This document shows positions 44,754 through 56,446 of a stretch of 64,000 nt of DNA, one piece after another; position 1 is the first letter of the stretch, and each line of letters begins with the position of its first letter. The stretch is from Volvox africanus. Its lineage: Eukaryota > Chlorophyta > Chlorophyceae > Chlamydomonadales > Volvocaceae. The translations under genes were made by a program, and so were the position numbers. The notes beneath the pieces are model-generated. The model did not search any database. It saw only the letters and a list, made by a program, of their open reading frames with translations, and was not told where the DNA came from. The DNA lies in the NCBI GenBank assembly GCA_030268105.1, contig BSDZ01000116.1:1-64000 (forward strand), read 5' to 3'.

Positions 44754-45585
44754 TGTTGTATCCTTCCTTCTTCAATCATGCACTGAATCTGCACGTCTGG
44801 ATGTTAACTAGTGCGCACCAAGCTTGCGAACAGCAAGGCGATCCAATGCGAGCAAAGTGACAGTGGAAGACTCAAGAATGAGGAAAGATCCAACTTACAA
44901 TAGTCTTCGTTTACAAATTGGTAGATGGCCGTCAGACCCCGCGGGCAATGTTCATCACTCGGCTGCAGATGGGATGCTAGAATAGCTCAGGCCGAATATA
45001 AATAAGTATAACGTATGTATGCGAATTTGCATACATACGTTATACTCATTTATATTAAGTACACAAGTACTTAGTCCAAAGTAGCACGAGCCAACTTCGG
45101 TCTCTAGGCGGCCGTCCTCGCACCTATCACGTCGCGATACCGATGTGCAGTACAGGTCTCACTGGATTTCGATCTCAAGTGTGAGTACCTTTATAGCACT
45201 GTCCTAAATACCGCGTAATCCGTGATATTATTGGATGCAACGCATGTAATATGCAAAGGACCGAATATCGATATTTGGTTGCCGACCCAACCGTCGCGAT
45301 CATCGCATTCTCGCATACGCGTATGGTTTATGATGTAAATGAGGTAATAATATTTAAAGTATTATTACGTGATATAAAATGCCAATGGATAGATCACGCA
45401 TTAATTATCAGCCTCGAGTCAAACATGTTGACCGACAGTGTGATGTCGTAGATGATAATGCGACATGCCTGATTAGCTAGATATACTCGAGTATATCATG
45501 CTAATATGATTGTATTATGCTTCATAATGTTCAAATGCATTGCGGCCTATTTCGGTGCAACCGGTGATCGAACCGGCATACAACA
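44754..45585 (-). repeat. Family B LTR, inverted relative to that of H (832 bp)
   Basis: TGTTGTATCC to GGCATACAACA. With 43909-44723 it forms a large inverted repeat with a 30-bp spacer. It also contains an extra palindrome near 45010-45050, where a TATACGTATGTATGC stretch is mirrored. The right end cuts into the LINE. Confidence 0.88.
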
Positions 45586-46589
45586 GTTACACCCGTGCAG
45601 GACAAGTGACACACATACCACCGCCGCTCCCGCTACATGGGCACCTGTGCCAATGCAAGATCTCCACGTCAGCAAGTACCCCCCTACACGTGCTGGGCAT
45701 CTACTGTCCGGAAGACACCTTAGTCCGAACCCACATATACACGCACTGCCAGACAGTTCTAAGACAGGCCAAGAATAACGGGGAACATGTAATCCTGGCC
45801 GGAGACTTTAATGCCGTCCTGAACCCTGATGACCGCAGCACAGGCCTGCTTGACACAGCAGACCGACTACACCTCAAATTCATCACCGATAACATGCTCA
45901 CACCAGTGCCTGAAAACCGCTCCCCCCGCCACCTGTCCTTCAAACAATGGAGCAAGGAACGCTGTACACACCAAAGCCGAATAGATGATATCCTGATGTG
46001 CCCCGCTCTACACGCGAGCATAGAAGCGGGGACACCTGCAAACGGGAACACACCACAAGCATACTGCACTGTCTCTGTCGCCGGAGGAAACTTCGACCAT
46101 AACCCCGTACATGTCCGCCTGCCCACCGACACTATCCGCCTGTGGGACGCCAAGAGACCGGTGACCCCAAAGAACCAAGACGGAGACGGGGTCCTAATTA
46201 AATGGAAAAACGTGATACTACCGGTTCCGAACACCACAATCCCTGCAGCGCAATCAAAGATGGATGCCTCGCTCACGTCGGACATCCTCAGCCTCCAGAA
46301 ATACCTCCGCCCAGCCGTCCATGAGATTGAGGCTGGCATTGCGAAACACACCGAGGACCCCACTGATATGACAGCCATCCACTTGATGACACTACTTCGC
46401 GACCACGACAGCATCACGGCGGTCAATGTAGAGATTGCGGCAGCAATGCTTCAAACAACCCTCAACAAGGGACTAGACATCCTACTAGACCTGTGCCCGC
46501 AGAAACCACCACATACGGGCAAAATACACACCAAACGCACAGTCAGCAGAGGACTGAAAAAGCTACACAGAGAACACACCCGGCTCAAA
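45586..46589 (+). pseudogene. LINE APE-type endonuclease domain and linker (5'-truncated)
   Basis: Frame 45540-46589 gives an exonuclease/endonuclease/phosphatase fold: HVILAGDFNAVLNP near 45790 (metal-binding GDFN), SRIDDILM near 45976 (usual SRIDYI) and FDHNPVHV near 46090 (usual SDH). The domain nicks target DNA for target-primed reverse transcription. The N-terminal catalytic N and E are missing because the element is truncated. The downstream linker (about 46150-46589) leads to RT and is interrupted at KLHREHTRLK by the solo LTR. The first residues of the open frame are LTR sequence, not protein. Confidence 0.85.
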
Positions 46590-47422
46590 TGTTGTACCTC
46601 TCCTTCGGGTTTGCTCATAAATATCTGCGCGTCTGAAAGCTTTCGACACCGATGCGCGAGCACTTGCAAGTACAGCAAGGCAAGCGAAAGCAAACAGAGA
46701 CAGCGGAAGACTTCAAGACAAGAAGAGATATAACTTACAATCTTACAGACCGAAGCGATGCAATGGACGAGATCACCGTCAGCACCGGAAGCAAGCAATC
46801 ATCACGCGGCGGTGATAAGTGAAGTTCAGGCTTCACTAGGGCTAAGTAGAAGAGCGTATAGCAATAATAATATCAAACACACGAGTGTTCTCCGGTATCA
46901 AATGTCTTGTCTTACTTAGCCGTCCTCGCATCTGTTATACTTGCAGCATCACGACGCCATACTACTCACACTAGGAGGCCGATCCTAAGTGTGACAACCC
47001 TACTGCGTATAGGCGATGTCTATGTATAACAACCGATAAGCCTTTCCAGCATTCACATGATGCAAGGGTCCGAATAACGATATTCAGTTGCAAGGCATGT
47101 ATCGTGACGAGTGCGGCGCTCTCAACGTGTGCTGTAATGAAGTAATATTATACCAGATAATATTACTTATCGTTCCATAGCACGAGCATAATGCACATCT
47201 CAATCGTTTGGGATTTCATGCATGCTAGGCGGATCAGCCATGATGCGATGTCGCGATGGATAATGGTAACATGCAAAATACATACATAAATGTATGCGGA
47301 TACATTTATGTCATGCAAGTTCATTCATATGCATAAGTCATTCATGCGTTCATCAAGACAGCACTTCGCCTCGTAGCGTCGCATCGACCTACTCATTGGC
47401 AGAAACGAACCGTAGCACAACA
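46590..47422 (-). mobile_element. Solo family A LTR with TCAAA target duplication
   Basis: 833-bp LTR with TGTTGTACC...GTAGCACAACA ends. TCAAA at 46585-46589 and again at 47423-47427. Removing LTR and one repeat restores the LINE frame. Its third palindrome has a paired change (ACATAAATGTAT/ATACATTTATGT) relative to other family A LTRs. Confidence 0.95.
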
Positions 47423-47427
47423 TCAAA

Positions 47428-49185
47428 CACGAATACGAAAGGGAACTACGGATGCAGGCCGCCCCTGGATACCAACAGCCTGATTGCGCGGATAACTCAA
47501 CAAGCCCTAATGGGTCGGCATCGAACAGCACCCACACACCTCCCGATGCGAGGGGCTTGCTGGAGCAACTACGTGACACGATTTGATGGGTCGGTAGCCA
47601 AATACGACAGGCGCTAACAATAGAACGCCGGAAAAACATAGCTGCAGCGTGACGCCGAACCCAACATCTGATTGCCACACGCCCTCGTCGGGCTCACCAA
47701 GGCATCTTCAGCAAGGATGAACTCGAACGCGGCCTACCTGCGGTGAAACACCCAGTCTCAGGAAAAGTGTGCACGGAACCCAAATCCATCCTTGAAGCTG
47801 TACACCAGTACTACCAGAAGCAGGCCGCCCCCATTAGCGCTCCAAAGACTGGACGGTACCACCCCGAGGAAATCCCACGATCGTACCCATTCCTGCAGAA
47901 CACCGCACCAGACGCCTTCTCCCTAACCAGCCTGAGACAGGCCACGGATAAAGTCTTGCTTTGCAGCGTCGCCGACTCGTTTAACTTTAACAAATGTATC
48001 CAACACCTAGCCCGTAATAAGACGCCGGGACCAGATGGACTACCTAACGAGTTGCTGAGGGCATTGCCTGCTACCTTACAGACCACCATCCATGACCGCC
48101 TGAAAGTTATGTGGGTCCAGGCCCGCACACCGAAGACATGGACTGAATCCGTCATGGTCCTCCTACCGAAAGCAGGGGATGCGCTCCTCTTGAGCAACAA
48201 GAGACCCATTGCCCTCGCCAACACCCTTTATAAGCTATGGACTAGCCTCGTCACAGTGTCCATCGGGGACGTCGCTCCCAAACTCGCATTGTTCAGTGAG
48301 GCGCAAGAAGGGTTCCTCCGGTACAGAAACACGGAAAGGCAAATCCAATACCTGCTCCATGTGATTGAGGATGCTGGCCTCGCACACAAAGATCTCTACT
48401 TGCTATATGTCGACTTCTCCTCGGCATTCAACACCATCAACCACGACCTGCTGCTACAGATCATGTACGACTTGGGGCTACCCGAAGACCTCATCTATGT
48501 CGTACGGGACCTTTACAGCCAGGCACGGACCACTATACGGACAGAGCACGGCCACACAGCATCAATAATGATCGAACGCGGCACGGTTCAGGGAGACACG
48601 CTTTTGCCGGTGCTATTCATCATCTTCCTCGAACCACTCCTCCGATGGCTCCATGCAGGCGGACGAGGGTACAAATATGGCTGCCTCTTTGACAGCTTGA
48701 ACGCCAGATACCACGGAAGCTCAGGCGCATACGCCGACGACCTCGCTGTGATGACCAACAACGCACAAGACCTACAAATGCAATGCGACAAAATCAGCTT
48801 GTACTCAAAATGGGCGGGCCTGCACGTAAACCACAAAAAAAGCGCAGTGACGGGCATCCTGCACCACAGAGCTTGGGCTGACCGAGGCCTGAACGGACCC
48901 ACTTGTACACGCACACTCAAGTCAGCCCTGGAGGAAAAAATCAAGATAAGCGGCCAGGCAGTGCCGTACCTACCCCCCACGGAGCCCTACAAATACCTTG
49001 GGGTACACGTGACGATGACCCTCAACTGGAGTGCACAGATGGCCCATGTCTGCAAGACGGTGAGGGACAAGGGTGACCTACTTCAGGGCTCCCTAGCATC
49101 GCCGGACCAATGCATCAGAATCATACAGACTTGTATACAACCGGTAGTGTCGTACAGCTTCCCCACCATGGCATACACCTAACGA
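47428..49185 (+). pseudogene. LINE reverse transcriptase domain
   Basis: After a linker with a probable CGA-to-TGA stop near 47650, frame 47743-49182 shows the non-LTR RT motifs: NKTPGPDGLPNELL, EAQEGFLRYRNT, LYVDFSSAFNTINH, GTVQGDTLLPVLF, the catalytic AYADDLAV near 48730 and KYLGVHV near 48995. The RT copies the element RNA at the nicked target. The frame ends at TAA 49180-49182 because a base is missing there: one frame over reads PNDIKLLDAMIARV without a gap. Confidence 0.92.
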
Positions 49186-50206
49186 TATCAAACTTTTGGA
49201 CGCGATGATAGCACGCGTAGCCCGACGCTGCTACGGCTTGCCCACCAGTTTCCCCACACGTGCCGTGCTGCTACCAGCGGAACAGTATGGATTGGGAGTT
49301 GGGTCCCTGCTACCGATCTACGTGCGCATGGCAGTACGTGCGCTGGTCTTATCCCTAAATGATGAAGGCCGGCTAGGCGTCGTGACAAGAGCCATGCTTG
49401 AGCTGCAGTGTCGTCTGGCGGCCGACACCAGGATGCACATGTTGAAACGTGAGAGCAGTTTTTATACCGCCTTAAAACAGCTGACCCTGGCGCGAGACCA
49501 CGGCATCACGATCACAGACAAGGGGATGCCGTACAACACATCCCTAAACACTCTCATGACGGCCGCCTCCGTCATCAACGCACGGCAGGACACAAAGCCC
49601 GGAACCCTGCCATTCCGGTGCCTGCTCCCCTTAACAGAGCTGGGCTTAGACATGCACGCGCTCATTGACAAGAACACAACACAACACCTCATCACCACCA
49701 CCGAACTCCAGAGGCTTTTCCCCCGGGGCAAGGTGCAACACCGGCACAAGATTGCACTGAATCGACTAAGCCTAGCGATAAGTGCCCAATGCCCCCAAGC
49801 CCCACACACTAAGGCACATGACCCGCGTTGCTGGTCGTCCGTGCTACCTCTGGAAGACAGACGCCTCCGCGAGATTCCCAGCGACCTGCCATTCACCGGC
49901 CTCCGGCACAAAGCAAGTCTTCCCAACCCAATACTAGCACCATCCCTCGACCCACATGTACGCCGTAATACACCTATCGTGTGGTGTAAGACCACGCAGA
50001 AACCTCACCATCCCCACACCAAGCCAGACGACATGAAGAGCGACTCGCCAGCGCCGCCGAGCCGCCCTGCGGATCCAGCATGCACAGGACGGAAGCGCAC
50101 AAGATCCGCCTATCAGCGGCAACAGGACTTCATCAACAACAATACACGCTGTGACAACAGCAACGTGAGAACAGATTCTGCAGCCATCCACGGCGCGCAA
50201 CTCTGA
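49186..50206 (+). pseudogene. LINE RT C-terminal (thumb) region
   Basis: Frame 49196-50206, continuous with RT apart from the one-base frameshift. It contains LDAMIARVARRCYGLPTSFP and a long helical region of the kind that follows RT in LINEs. No catalytic motif. It ends with TGA at 50204-50206, after which the region becomes proline-, glycine- and threonine-rich. Confidence 0.75.
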
Positions 50207-51047
50207 GACCCGGCCCCACAATGCACGTTGTATATAGAAGCGAGACGTGTCATGGCAGCCCTGCAAAAAGACACCCGTAGGAGTGTACCCAACCTAGGAA
50301 ACCCTCCCGGGCCTATCGTCCAGGGGCCAAGCCGGCAAACCTGTCGCACACTAAACATCGGTATGACCCCCGTGCCAGGAGAAACCGGCACCCCAAACCC
50401 CGTGCTGGCATACCTCGCTGAAAAGGGACTTGACTGCACGCCGGTAGCGCCAAGTCACTCCCGCGCCAGCACAGGCACGGGTGTGACACGGGCTGGATCG
50501 AGCATCACCGCCAGGAAATACGCCGGTCACCCACCTACACCCGAACCGGCCGGAGCGCTACCAGGGACACCGAAGCCACCAGAGCACCTCACCCCACAAT
50601 GGTGGAGACCTTGATGGAAGGTTACCCGCGATCAAATCCTGGAAGACCGGATACCCTGGAAGCCTGGAAAAGGACAAGCAAAGGATACAACGGGGCAACA
50701 ACAGATAGTTTACGACCTATACAACGACGCAGAGGACATCGCGGAAATACTCGCGGGCCCAATCACAAAACGTACCGTCCCTTCAAAGGTGAAACCCCCC
50801 AGGAAACGGAAAACTGGGGCGGATACGACCTCAACCCATGAACAATACTACACAGTTCGCTGGAAAGACACTATTACCCCGAAGTCTATCGTCGGCGCTT
50901 ATGCCAGTATGGGATACGTGCCCAAGCAGCTCTTGCCAGTGACAGGCCTCTATGGCACGCGGATCGACCGCCACTTCCGCAGAGTAATATGGGAGCCGTC
51001 TGATATCCCCGCAACACAACTCGGAAGGTTGCCCAACGGACCAGGCG
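50207..51047 (+). pseudogene. LINE low-complexity linker
   Basis: Short overlapping frames (50228-50614, 50599-50841, 50789-51061) rich in P, G, T and R, then EQYYTVRWKDTITPKSIV, a ~60-residue segment that looks folded. I recognise no domain. Position between RT and RNase H makes it part of the LINE polyprotein, with frameshifts. Confidence 0.55.
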
Positions 51048-51990
51048 ATGGAGAGATATGAGCAAACGAGATCACAGAGGGTGAACCCCCTCTCGAAATA
51101 CCCAAAACCCAAGGACAGCAATCTAACGACCCCTCAGCGGCAGGGCCGATGGGACCCGCCCCCCTTGGAGCAAACCCAGCGGGCACGCCTTATTCGAGCG
51201 AACACTACCTTTGAGACCGCGCCATGCAATCCATACACGGACACGTGCCCCACGGGAAAGTACCGAATCCAGATAGGACTGCTAACCAAAGAGGGCAGCT
51301 CAACCGAAGGGAACGTGGCCTTTGCCTATGACCCGAGAGGGAAATGCGTGGGCACCCTCACCCTGCAACGCTTAGAGACCCTCAGAATGCGATACCAACA
51401 CACGAACGAAACCTACCCGGAGGTACACAGAAGCTTATCCCCCCAGGGCGACTTCGCCGAAGACGTCGCATGCCTTCTTCTGCGGTACAGAAAGGATCCC
51501 AATGGGCGAGAGTCGAAAGACCTGCCACGGTCGCAGGCGACCATGAATAGACAACTGCGCCGCACGTTGGTTGACGCCCTGCACACCCTAGACGCCGGCC
51601 CAGTTGTCGAAAGGTTTTCATCCCCGCTTAACTGCGGCGAAGAGGTGCAATACTACTTCAGCGCCCATGCAGAAGACCAACTCTTCGGGGCGAACATAGA
51701 TGCATTCTCCCAGCCATTTACAGGCCTCTCGATAGCACACCCGAACCCCGACCCCACCAGCGTCAAAAAGGCGGTAATGTGGGCAATCACAGGCGCATCA
51801 CACACAATGACATCCGCATTGCCCACCGCCACACTACTCATTGTCCCGCACAGCCGGACCGGTCCCCACACACAGCTTTACAACACACCGTACGTCTTCC
51901 ATCTTGCGCAACTGAGCCGCGGTGAAGCGTGCATGCTCACCATCGGGACGGGAACTGACGGTCAAATCCAAATCCAAAGGGAGGCCTGGA
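51048..51990 (+). pseudogene. LINE domain of unknown function between RT and RNase H
   Basis: Frame of about 310 codons. A recognisable core runs from GKYRIQIGLLTKEG to EACMLTIGTG, with FSQPFTGLSIAHPNPDP near 51710 and ATLLIVPHSRTGPHTQL near 51830. The alternation of hydrophobic strands and the position suggest an enzyme-like fold, but I cannot name it. A frameshift near 51975 moves translation to the RNase H frame. Confidence 0.6.
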
Positions 51991-52864
51991 CCTCGTCGTG
52001 GTGGCCAACGACACGGCGATCCGAGGAATAAATGCCCGCTCCATGAAGGCGCTCCTAACCGAACTCAAAGCGATGGACGCCGTCGGCCTCCCCAAAATAC
52101 ATCTGCGCATGCGGGACACGCCCGAGGGCACCCAATACGTCGACATCCAGCGTCCCTACCCAAGCAAAGCTGCTCAGATCATACGCAAAATGATGGCCTC
52201 AAAGCCGCCTGGACCCAGACCCACCGCCATAGTCCACCAAATGGACGGACAGATGCTCCAGCAGCGCTTGACAGCAGCTTTCCCCGGACAAATACCACTC
52301 CGCGTGTACCCACAAGATATCATCTGGACTGACGGTAGCTGCATTAAACCGGCTGAAAACGACGGCCCGAACAAGTTGGGTGCGGCTGCGTGCTGTGGAC
52401 CCACCGGAATAACATTGTACATCGACCCAGCAGGCGTCGGATGCACCAATACCATTCAATGGGCAGAGCTGGCGGCAATACGCGTGGCCCTATCAACGCA
52501 AAAGGAAGTGAACAGCGCCCTAACAATTGCCACTGATTCACAAGCATCACTGGATCTTATCAAAAGAGCAATAAACGATCCGAGTAAACTGCACATTTCC
52601 AAGCACAAAGCCTTACTCATGGATATCACCGAACTACTGTACGACTACGCCCACCAGAACATAACCGTCCACTTCTTGAAAGTGAAATCGCATACCGGCC
52701 TTGATGGTAATGACAAAGCTGACAAGGGAGCAACATCTGTCGCACAAGGCGAGATTCCGGCAACTTTTACTGAAAAGGCAGACAGCGTCCCGTTCGATAA
52801 AGTGTTCTGGCTAAAACAGCGTGACACTTGCTTTTACATTAGTGACCTGAACAAAGGCCTCTAG
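51991..52864 (+). pseudogene. LINE RNase H domain, ending in an in-frame UAG
   Basis: Frame 51998-52864. RNase H motifs: WTDGSCIKP near 52328 (first D), WAELAAIRVAL near 52460 (E), ATDSQASLDLI near 52530 (D) and HTGLDGNDKADKGA near 52692 (last D). It would remove element RNA after first-strand synthesis. The stop at 52862-52864 is UAG and the next ~170 codons stay open in the same frame with sensible protein (KCLQQDTFAGCTND), so the UAG interrupts a longer polyprotein. Confidence 0.88.
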
Positions 52865-53676
52865 AAGTGTCTCCAGCAGGATACCTTCGCAGGCTGTACA
52901 AATGACACAATTCTAACTGAAAAATGGTGTAATACCGCCTTGAAATTAGACCCCAAAACCAGCGATGCCTTCCTTAGCAACCCAAAGACGCCCCACTGGC
53001 TCAAACTGCAAATACTGAAAGCTCGATCGGACTACTGTTCAATGCTAAGCTGCAGAAACTTTACGGACGTGGCGGAGATGGAAACTGCCCTATTTGCCGC
53101 AGCTGCGGAACGACCGGCCCCACACCCGACTCAGGAGCCCACATACTCGGCGGATGCCCCCACCCAACCATGAAAGGCATGTACATCAACCGGCATAACC
53201 AAGCGACGCGCACTATTGCTGACTGCGTCCACGGGGGCCGTAACCGTGGTGGCTTCATGATTATGGACGCCGGTAAAGAAGTGGATCTCCCACCGTACTG
53301 TAGCGGGATGCGCGTCCCCAAATGGATGCTGCCACACCTAGGAGACGAGGAAATCCGCCGCCTCCGCCAAGACATCATGTTCATTCCCAACCTCCCCACG
53401 CGCAGAACCCAGTGCAAACGGTACCAGGGGACGGAATGCAAGCTCATGCACGATGTGTACATTGTCGAAGTGGGCTACACTAGCGACCTGCAACACACCG
53501 ATAAACTCGAGCAGAAAACTGCACAACACGCACGGCTAACAGAGGAACTCATGAAAGCAGGCTGGAAGGTGCACTACACTGAGGCGCAAATCGTCACCCT
53601 GGGCAGCACAGGGACCCTAACCAACACGCTAAAACCGCTCCTGTGCAGGCTTGGCTCTTCCGTGGAGCATGCCCAG
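52865..53676 (+). pseudogene. LINE zinc finger and restriction-like endonuclease-like domain
   Basis: A frame change near 53035 leads into GRGGDGNCPICRSC, with C-x2-C-x11-H-x4-C (CRSCGTTG...AHILGGC) and then YINRHNQATRTI. Further on RQDIMFI, HDVYIVEVGYTSD, KLEQKTAQHARL and TLGSTGTL (53350-53630) follow the D...E...K order of PD-(D/E)xK nucleases, though the usual ExK spacing is not kept. A CCHC finger ahead of such a nuclease is the arrangement of R2-like and Dualen elements. The end is cut by an LTR at 53677. Confidence 0.6.
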
Positions 53677-54197
53677 TGTTGTATCTCTCCTCAGTTTTGC
53701 CCATAAATTGTCTGCATGTCTGGGGCTTAGACAATAGCACGAAACGCTTGCAAGTACAACAAAGCACTTGGAAGCAGCAAGAGACAGCGGAAGACTTGAG
53801 AAAGAGGAAAGATATAACTTACAATGATGAAAGGATACAATGGTATGATCGGCCGTCAGACCCAGCGGGCGGCAATCATGATACGGCGATTGGCGAATAG
53901 CGAATGGTGAAGCTCGGGCTTAGCTCGGACTAAAATAGCAGAGCAAATTGCAATAGTCCAGGTGAACACAGGCGTGTTCCAATAGTATACGAAAATGTTC
54001 TGCTCTACATGGCCGTCCTCGCATCTAATATACGTGCGATATCGATATGCAGTACAACTCACACTAGGAGGTCAATCCTAAGTGTGATAACCCTAACGCA
54101 GGGCTTCAATATCTGCGTATTCCGACAATTAAGCCTTCATAGCGTCCGCAAGATACAAGAGTCCGAATAGCAATATCCGGTTGCCGATCGACCACTG
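53677..54197 (-). repeat. Diverged family A-like LTR fragment (~520 bp)
   Basis: Starts TGTTGTATCTCTCC and follows family A LTRs (GTCTGCATGTCTGGGG, GCAAGTACAACAAAG, ACAGCGGAAGACTT) to the first palindrome (CCGAATAgcaaTATCCGG near 54162). It is cut at 54197 by the family G LTR. Older than the other copies. Confidence 0.75.
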
Positions 54198-54616
54198 TGT
54201 AACAGAGGGAGCGCCTAGCTGTTGGGGATAGCTATATCGGCGAGCTCCGAGTCATTGTGCCGTAGGGCACGCGGCGTAAGGGTGACTCCTTATAGATTAC
54301 ATTATAGTAGTAATTACAAAGAAAGAAGAAGAAGAAGTATAAGAAGTTGTATGTCTAAATGATCCAGGCGCCTTAAATAGCGTTACCTGGCTCGTAAGGG
54401 GGCCTTACGTCTATTCAAAACTGGCGCACATTCTACAACTGACACCGTTGTACAAATGCTTGCACGCCAGTAGTCCCATGCGACTTGTCCAAGTTCTATG
54501 CGTTAGATTTATAATAAGTAATCTATTATAACGCAATTAAGTTATTGTCATAAAAGCCAAATACGACAAATCAGTTTCACTCGTTCTGGCGCTTCTGCGC
54601 CATTCACCCTGTTACA
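54198..54616 (-). repeat. Family G LTR (419 bp)
   Basis: Ends are TGTAACAG and CTGTTACA, a perfect 8-bp inverted pair. It lies next to a polypurine tract on the minus strand and so is the 3' LTR of element G. Sequence is unrelated to LTRs A and B. Confidence 0.75.
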
Positions 54617-54652
54617 CCATCCCCCCTCCGCGAAGGGTTGCGTCCCCGCAAC
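54617..54652 (-). promoter_or_regulatory. Polypurine tract and hairpin of element G
   Basis: Sense strand GTTGCG-GGGA-CGCAAC (54652 to 54637) and then GGAGGGGGGATGG up to the LTR. The same stem-loop layout as in families A and B but with a different stem sequence. Confidence 0.8.
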
Positions 54653-54712
54653 TCTAACTCCAGCAAACTCCACGAAGTGGTAGGTAACAGGCGTGTTGAA
54701 ATGACCAAGGGG

Positions 54713-55365
54713 CTATTTACGTTTGCGAAAACTGCTGCGTCGCTGCTGGGTTTTGGCCACAGAACGGGGGTGATCGCGTTCGTACTGTGCAATCAGTTCC
54801 GGGACATCCTCCAGTAGGGTAGCCTCGTCGATGAAGATGTTCTCGGACTCATCATAGCCCTTGAACTTGACGCCATATGTGACACGACCAGTGATGGGGG
54901 TAATATGGCGGCTGACTATGGCCTCCACATGCCACCACAGGTCTCCAGTGGAGTTGACGAAGGGCTCAGGTGTGGCTTGGGCCACGGCTCGGTCCGGAAA
55001 AGCGTCGTCCGCCGTCCTGAATGGGTGGAGTTGTCTCACGTTGACGACCGGGTGGATGCGCATGTGCGCCGGGAGCTTCAGCCGCGCTGCATTCTTGGAA
55101 ACCATGGCCTCGATGGTGAAGGGGCCGACATAGCACGAGTTGAATTTCGTGCGGGAGTCGCCCGTTACCAGCTTGAGGTGGGCCGTGGATAAGAGCACCA
55201 TGTCGCCTGCCGCGAAGGTGTGATCTGCACGTCCCTTGTCAGCGTAGGCAGCCTGGCGGTGTTGTGCGGCCTTGACATGCAGCTTGGCTTGGGAGAGCGC
55301 AATTTCGCGGTCGATCATGAACAATGTGACCGACGGGTTAGCGGGCTCCCAGTTGGGGTGCTTGG
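54713..55365 (-). pseudogene. pol: Integrase C-terminus and chromodomain-like region of G
   Basis: About 217 codons from PNWEPANPS to the stop at 54713-54715. It contains the spacer after the integrase core, GPFTIEAMV (GPY/F-like), MRIHPVVNVRQLHPF and a chromodomain-like YGVKFKGYDESENIFIDEATL near 54800-54870. The family differs clearly from A and B. The open frame continues upstream into the repeat array only by chance; the real protein is cut at 55366. Confidence 0.8.
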
Positions 55366-56446
55366 CATTCAATGATAGCTTACAAGCATGCAGATGATGA
55401 TGATATCTCACGTTGTCACACACGTGCTTGAGTGGGTGGCTGGGGTGGTCTTGTTGATCGATGGTACTCTTGTGATGAATATATGATAACATCACAGCCT
55501 TATTTTGTTTTGAACTCGCATTGCCAATGCCTACATTACGCTGACTAAAGATGTTAGTTTAGAGACATCATCGTACTTATGTATTGCCATACAGCTTTCT
55601 AGCTATGTGTGTGTATTGGGCTGATGCATTCATGTGCTGCCAACCTATCTTCAGCTCTATCACTATGCATCTGACTGACGCGTCATCATCATTGGATCAT
55701 CAAACGTGATACATCATCTATCACTATGTATCATTGCCCCAAGCAACAGGCAATGCCATCAGCTAGCTGTCAAAAGAAGCTTTACATTCATATACATCAT
55801 TTATAAGATCAGTAGTCGGACATTTACTTAGAAATCATGCCTTGCTTCATCATGGTGTTGACACGTAGACCACCAGCTTGCAGCATGATTCCAAGGAATG
55901 ATACACCACACATGATACCAAACAATGAAGCAGATCAGACATCAGAATGGAAGGCGAACCAGGGGTGCTGAAGTAGCATGTAAAGAAGCACTCATTACTT
56001 GCCCAAGCTAAGTGGCTGTGTGATACAGTTTGGGTGAACTGCGAGCTGACCAGTAGCGGAGTTGACGCCTTAGTTGATTCGGCAGATTCCGCTGGATGCT
56101 GGTGGTGGGTGCTGAACCTGGGAAAACCACGGATTTTGGAGAAGTCGGCATGGGAGACTGGATGAGGGTGCCCCGAAACACCGGGGAAGGTAGGGACTGC
56201 CAGGTTAGTGGCCACGGGTGATGTACCCCCCTATCCTACACACATAAGTTTGGGTATCACTGCTGCTGTATAACGGCTCAATTATCGTGGATGTGTTGGT
56301 TGATGCGACCTGGCAAGACAATCAGTGACCCCGTAATTGAGTGCATTGTGACCACTACATCTATATCTGTAAATATTAACATAATCACACATTGATAAAT
56401 CCGCAAGATCGGTATTATGTGCATGGCGTTGCCAGCTGTTGCCAGC

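Larger units (their letters stand above)
45586..53676 (+). mobile_element. Dualen-like LINE (APE, RT, RNase H, restriction-like endonuclease), decayed
   Basis: Plus-strand non-LTR element of about 7.25 kb once the LTR insertion is removed. Domain order: APE endonuclease, RT, RT-C/thumb, proline-rich linker, an unrecognised ~300-residue domain, RNase H, C-x2-C...H-x4-C zinc finger, and a C-terminal domain like a PD-(D/E)xK nuclease. APE and restriction-like nucleases together are the hallmark of Dualen/RandI, described from Chlamydomonas. The 5' end is cut by an LTR at 45585 and the 3' end by another at 53677. No A tail is seen. Several frameshifts and stops show it is dead. Confidence 0.75.
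54198..55365 (-). mobile_element. Third chromovirus family, element G (3' end only)
   Basis: Minus-strand LTR, polypurine tract with hairpin and the C-terminus of integrase. It is cut at 55365/55366 by the start of the tandem repeat array. Confidence 0.82.

Noticed and set aside
45701..46426. 241-codon minus-strand frame
   Set aside because: Opposite the LINE APE endonuclease, which has clear catalytic motifs on the plus strand.
55850..56215. 121-codon minus-strand frame repeated in all three tandem units
   Set aside because: No domain or codon evidence; identical in copies only because the repeats are recent. Kept as a remark in the repeat entry.
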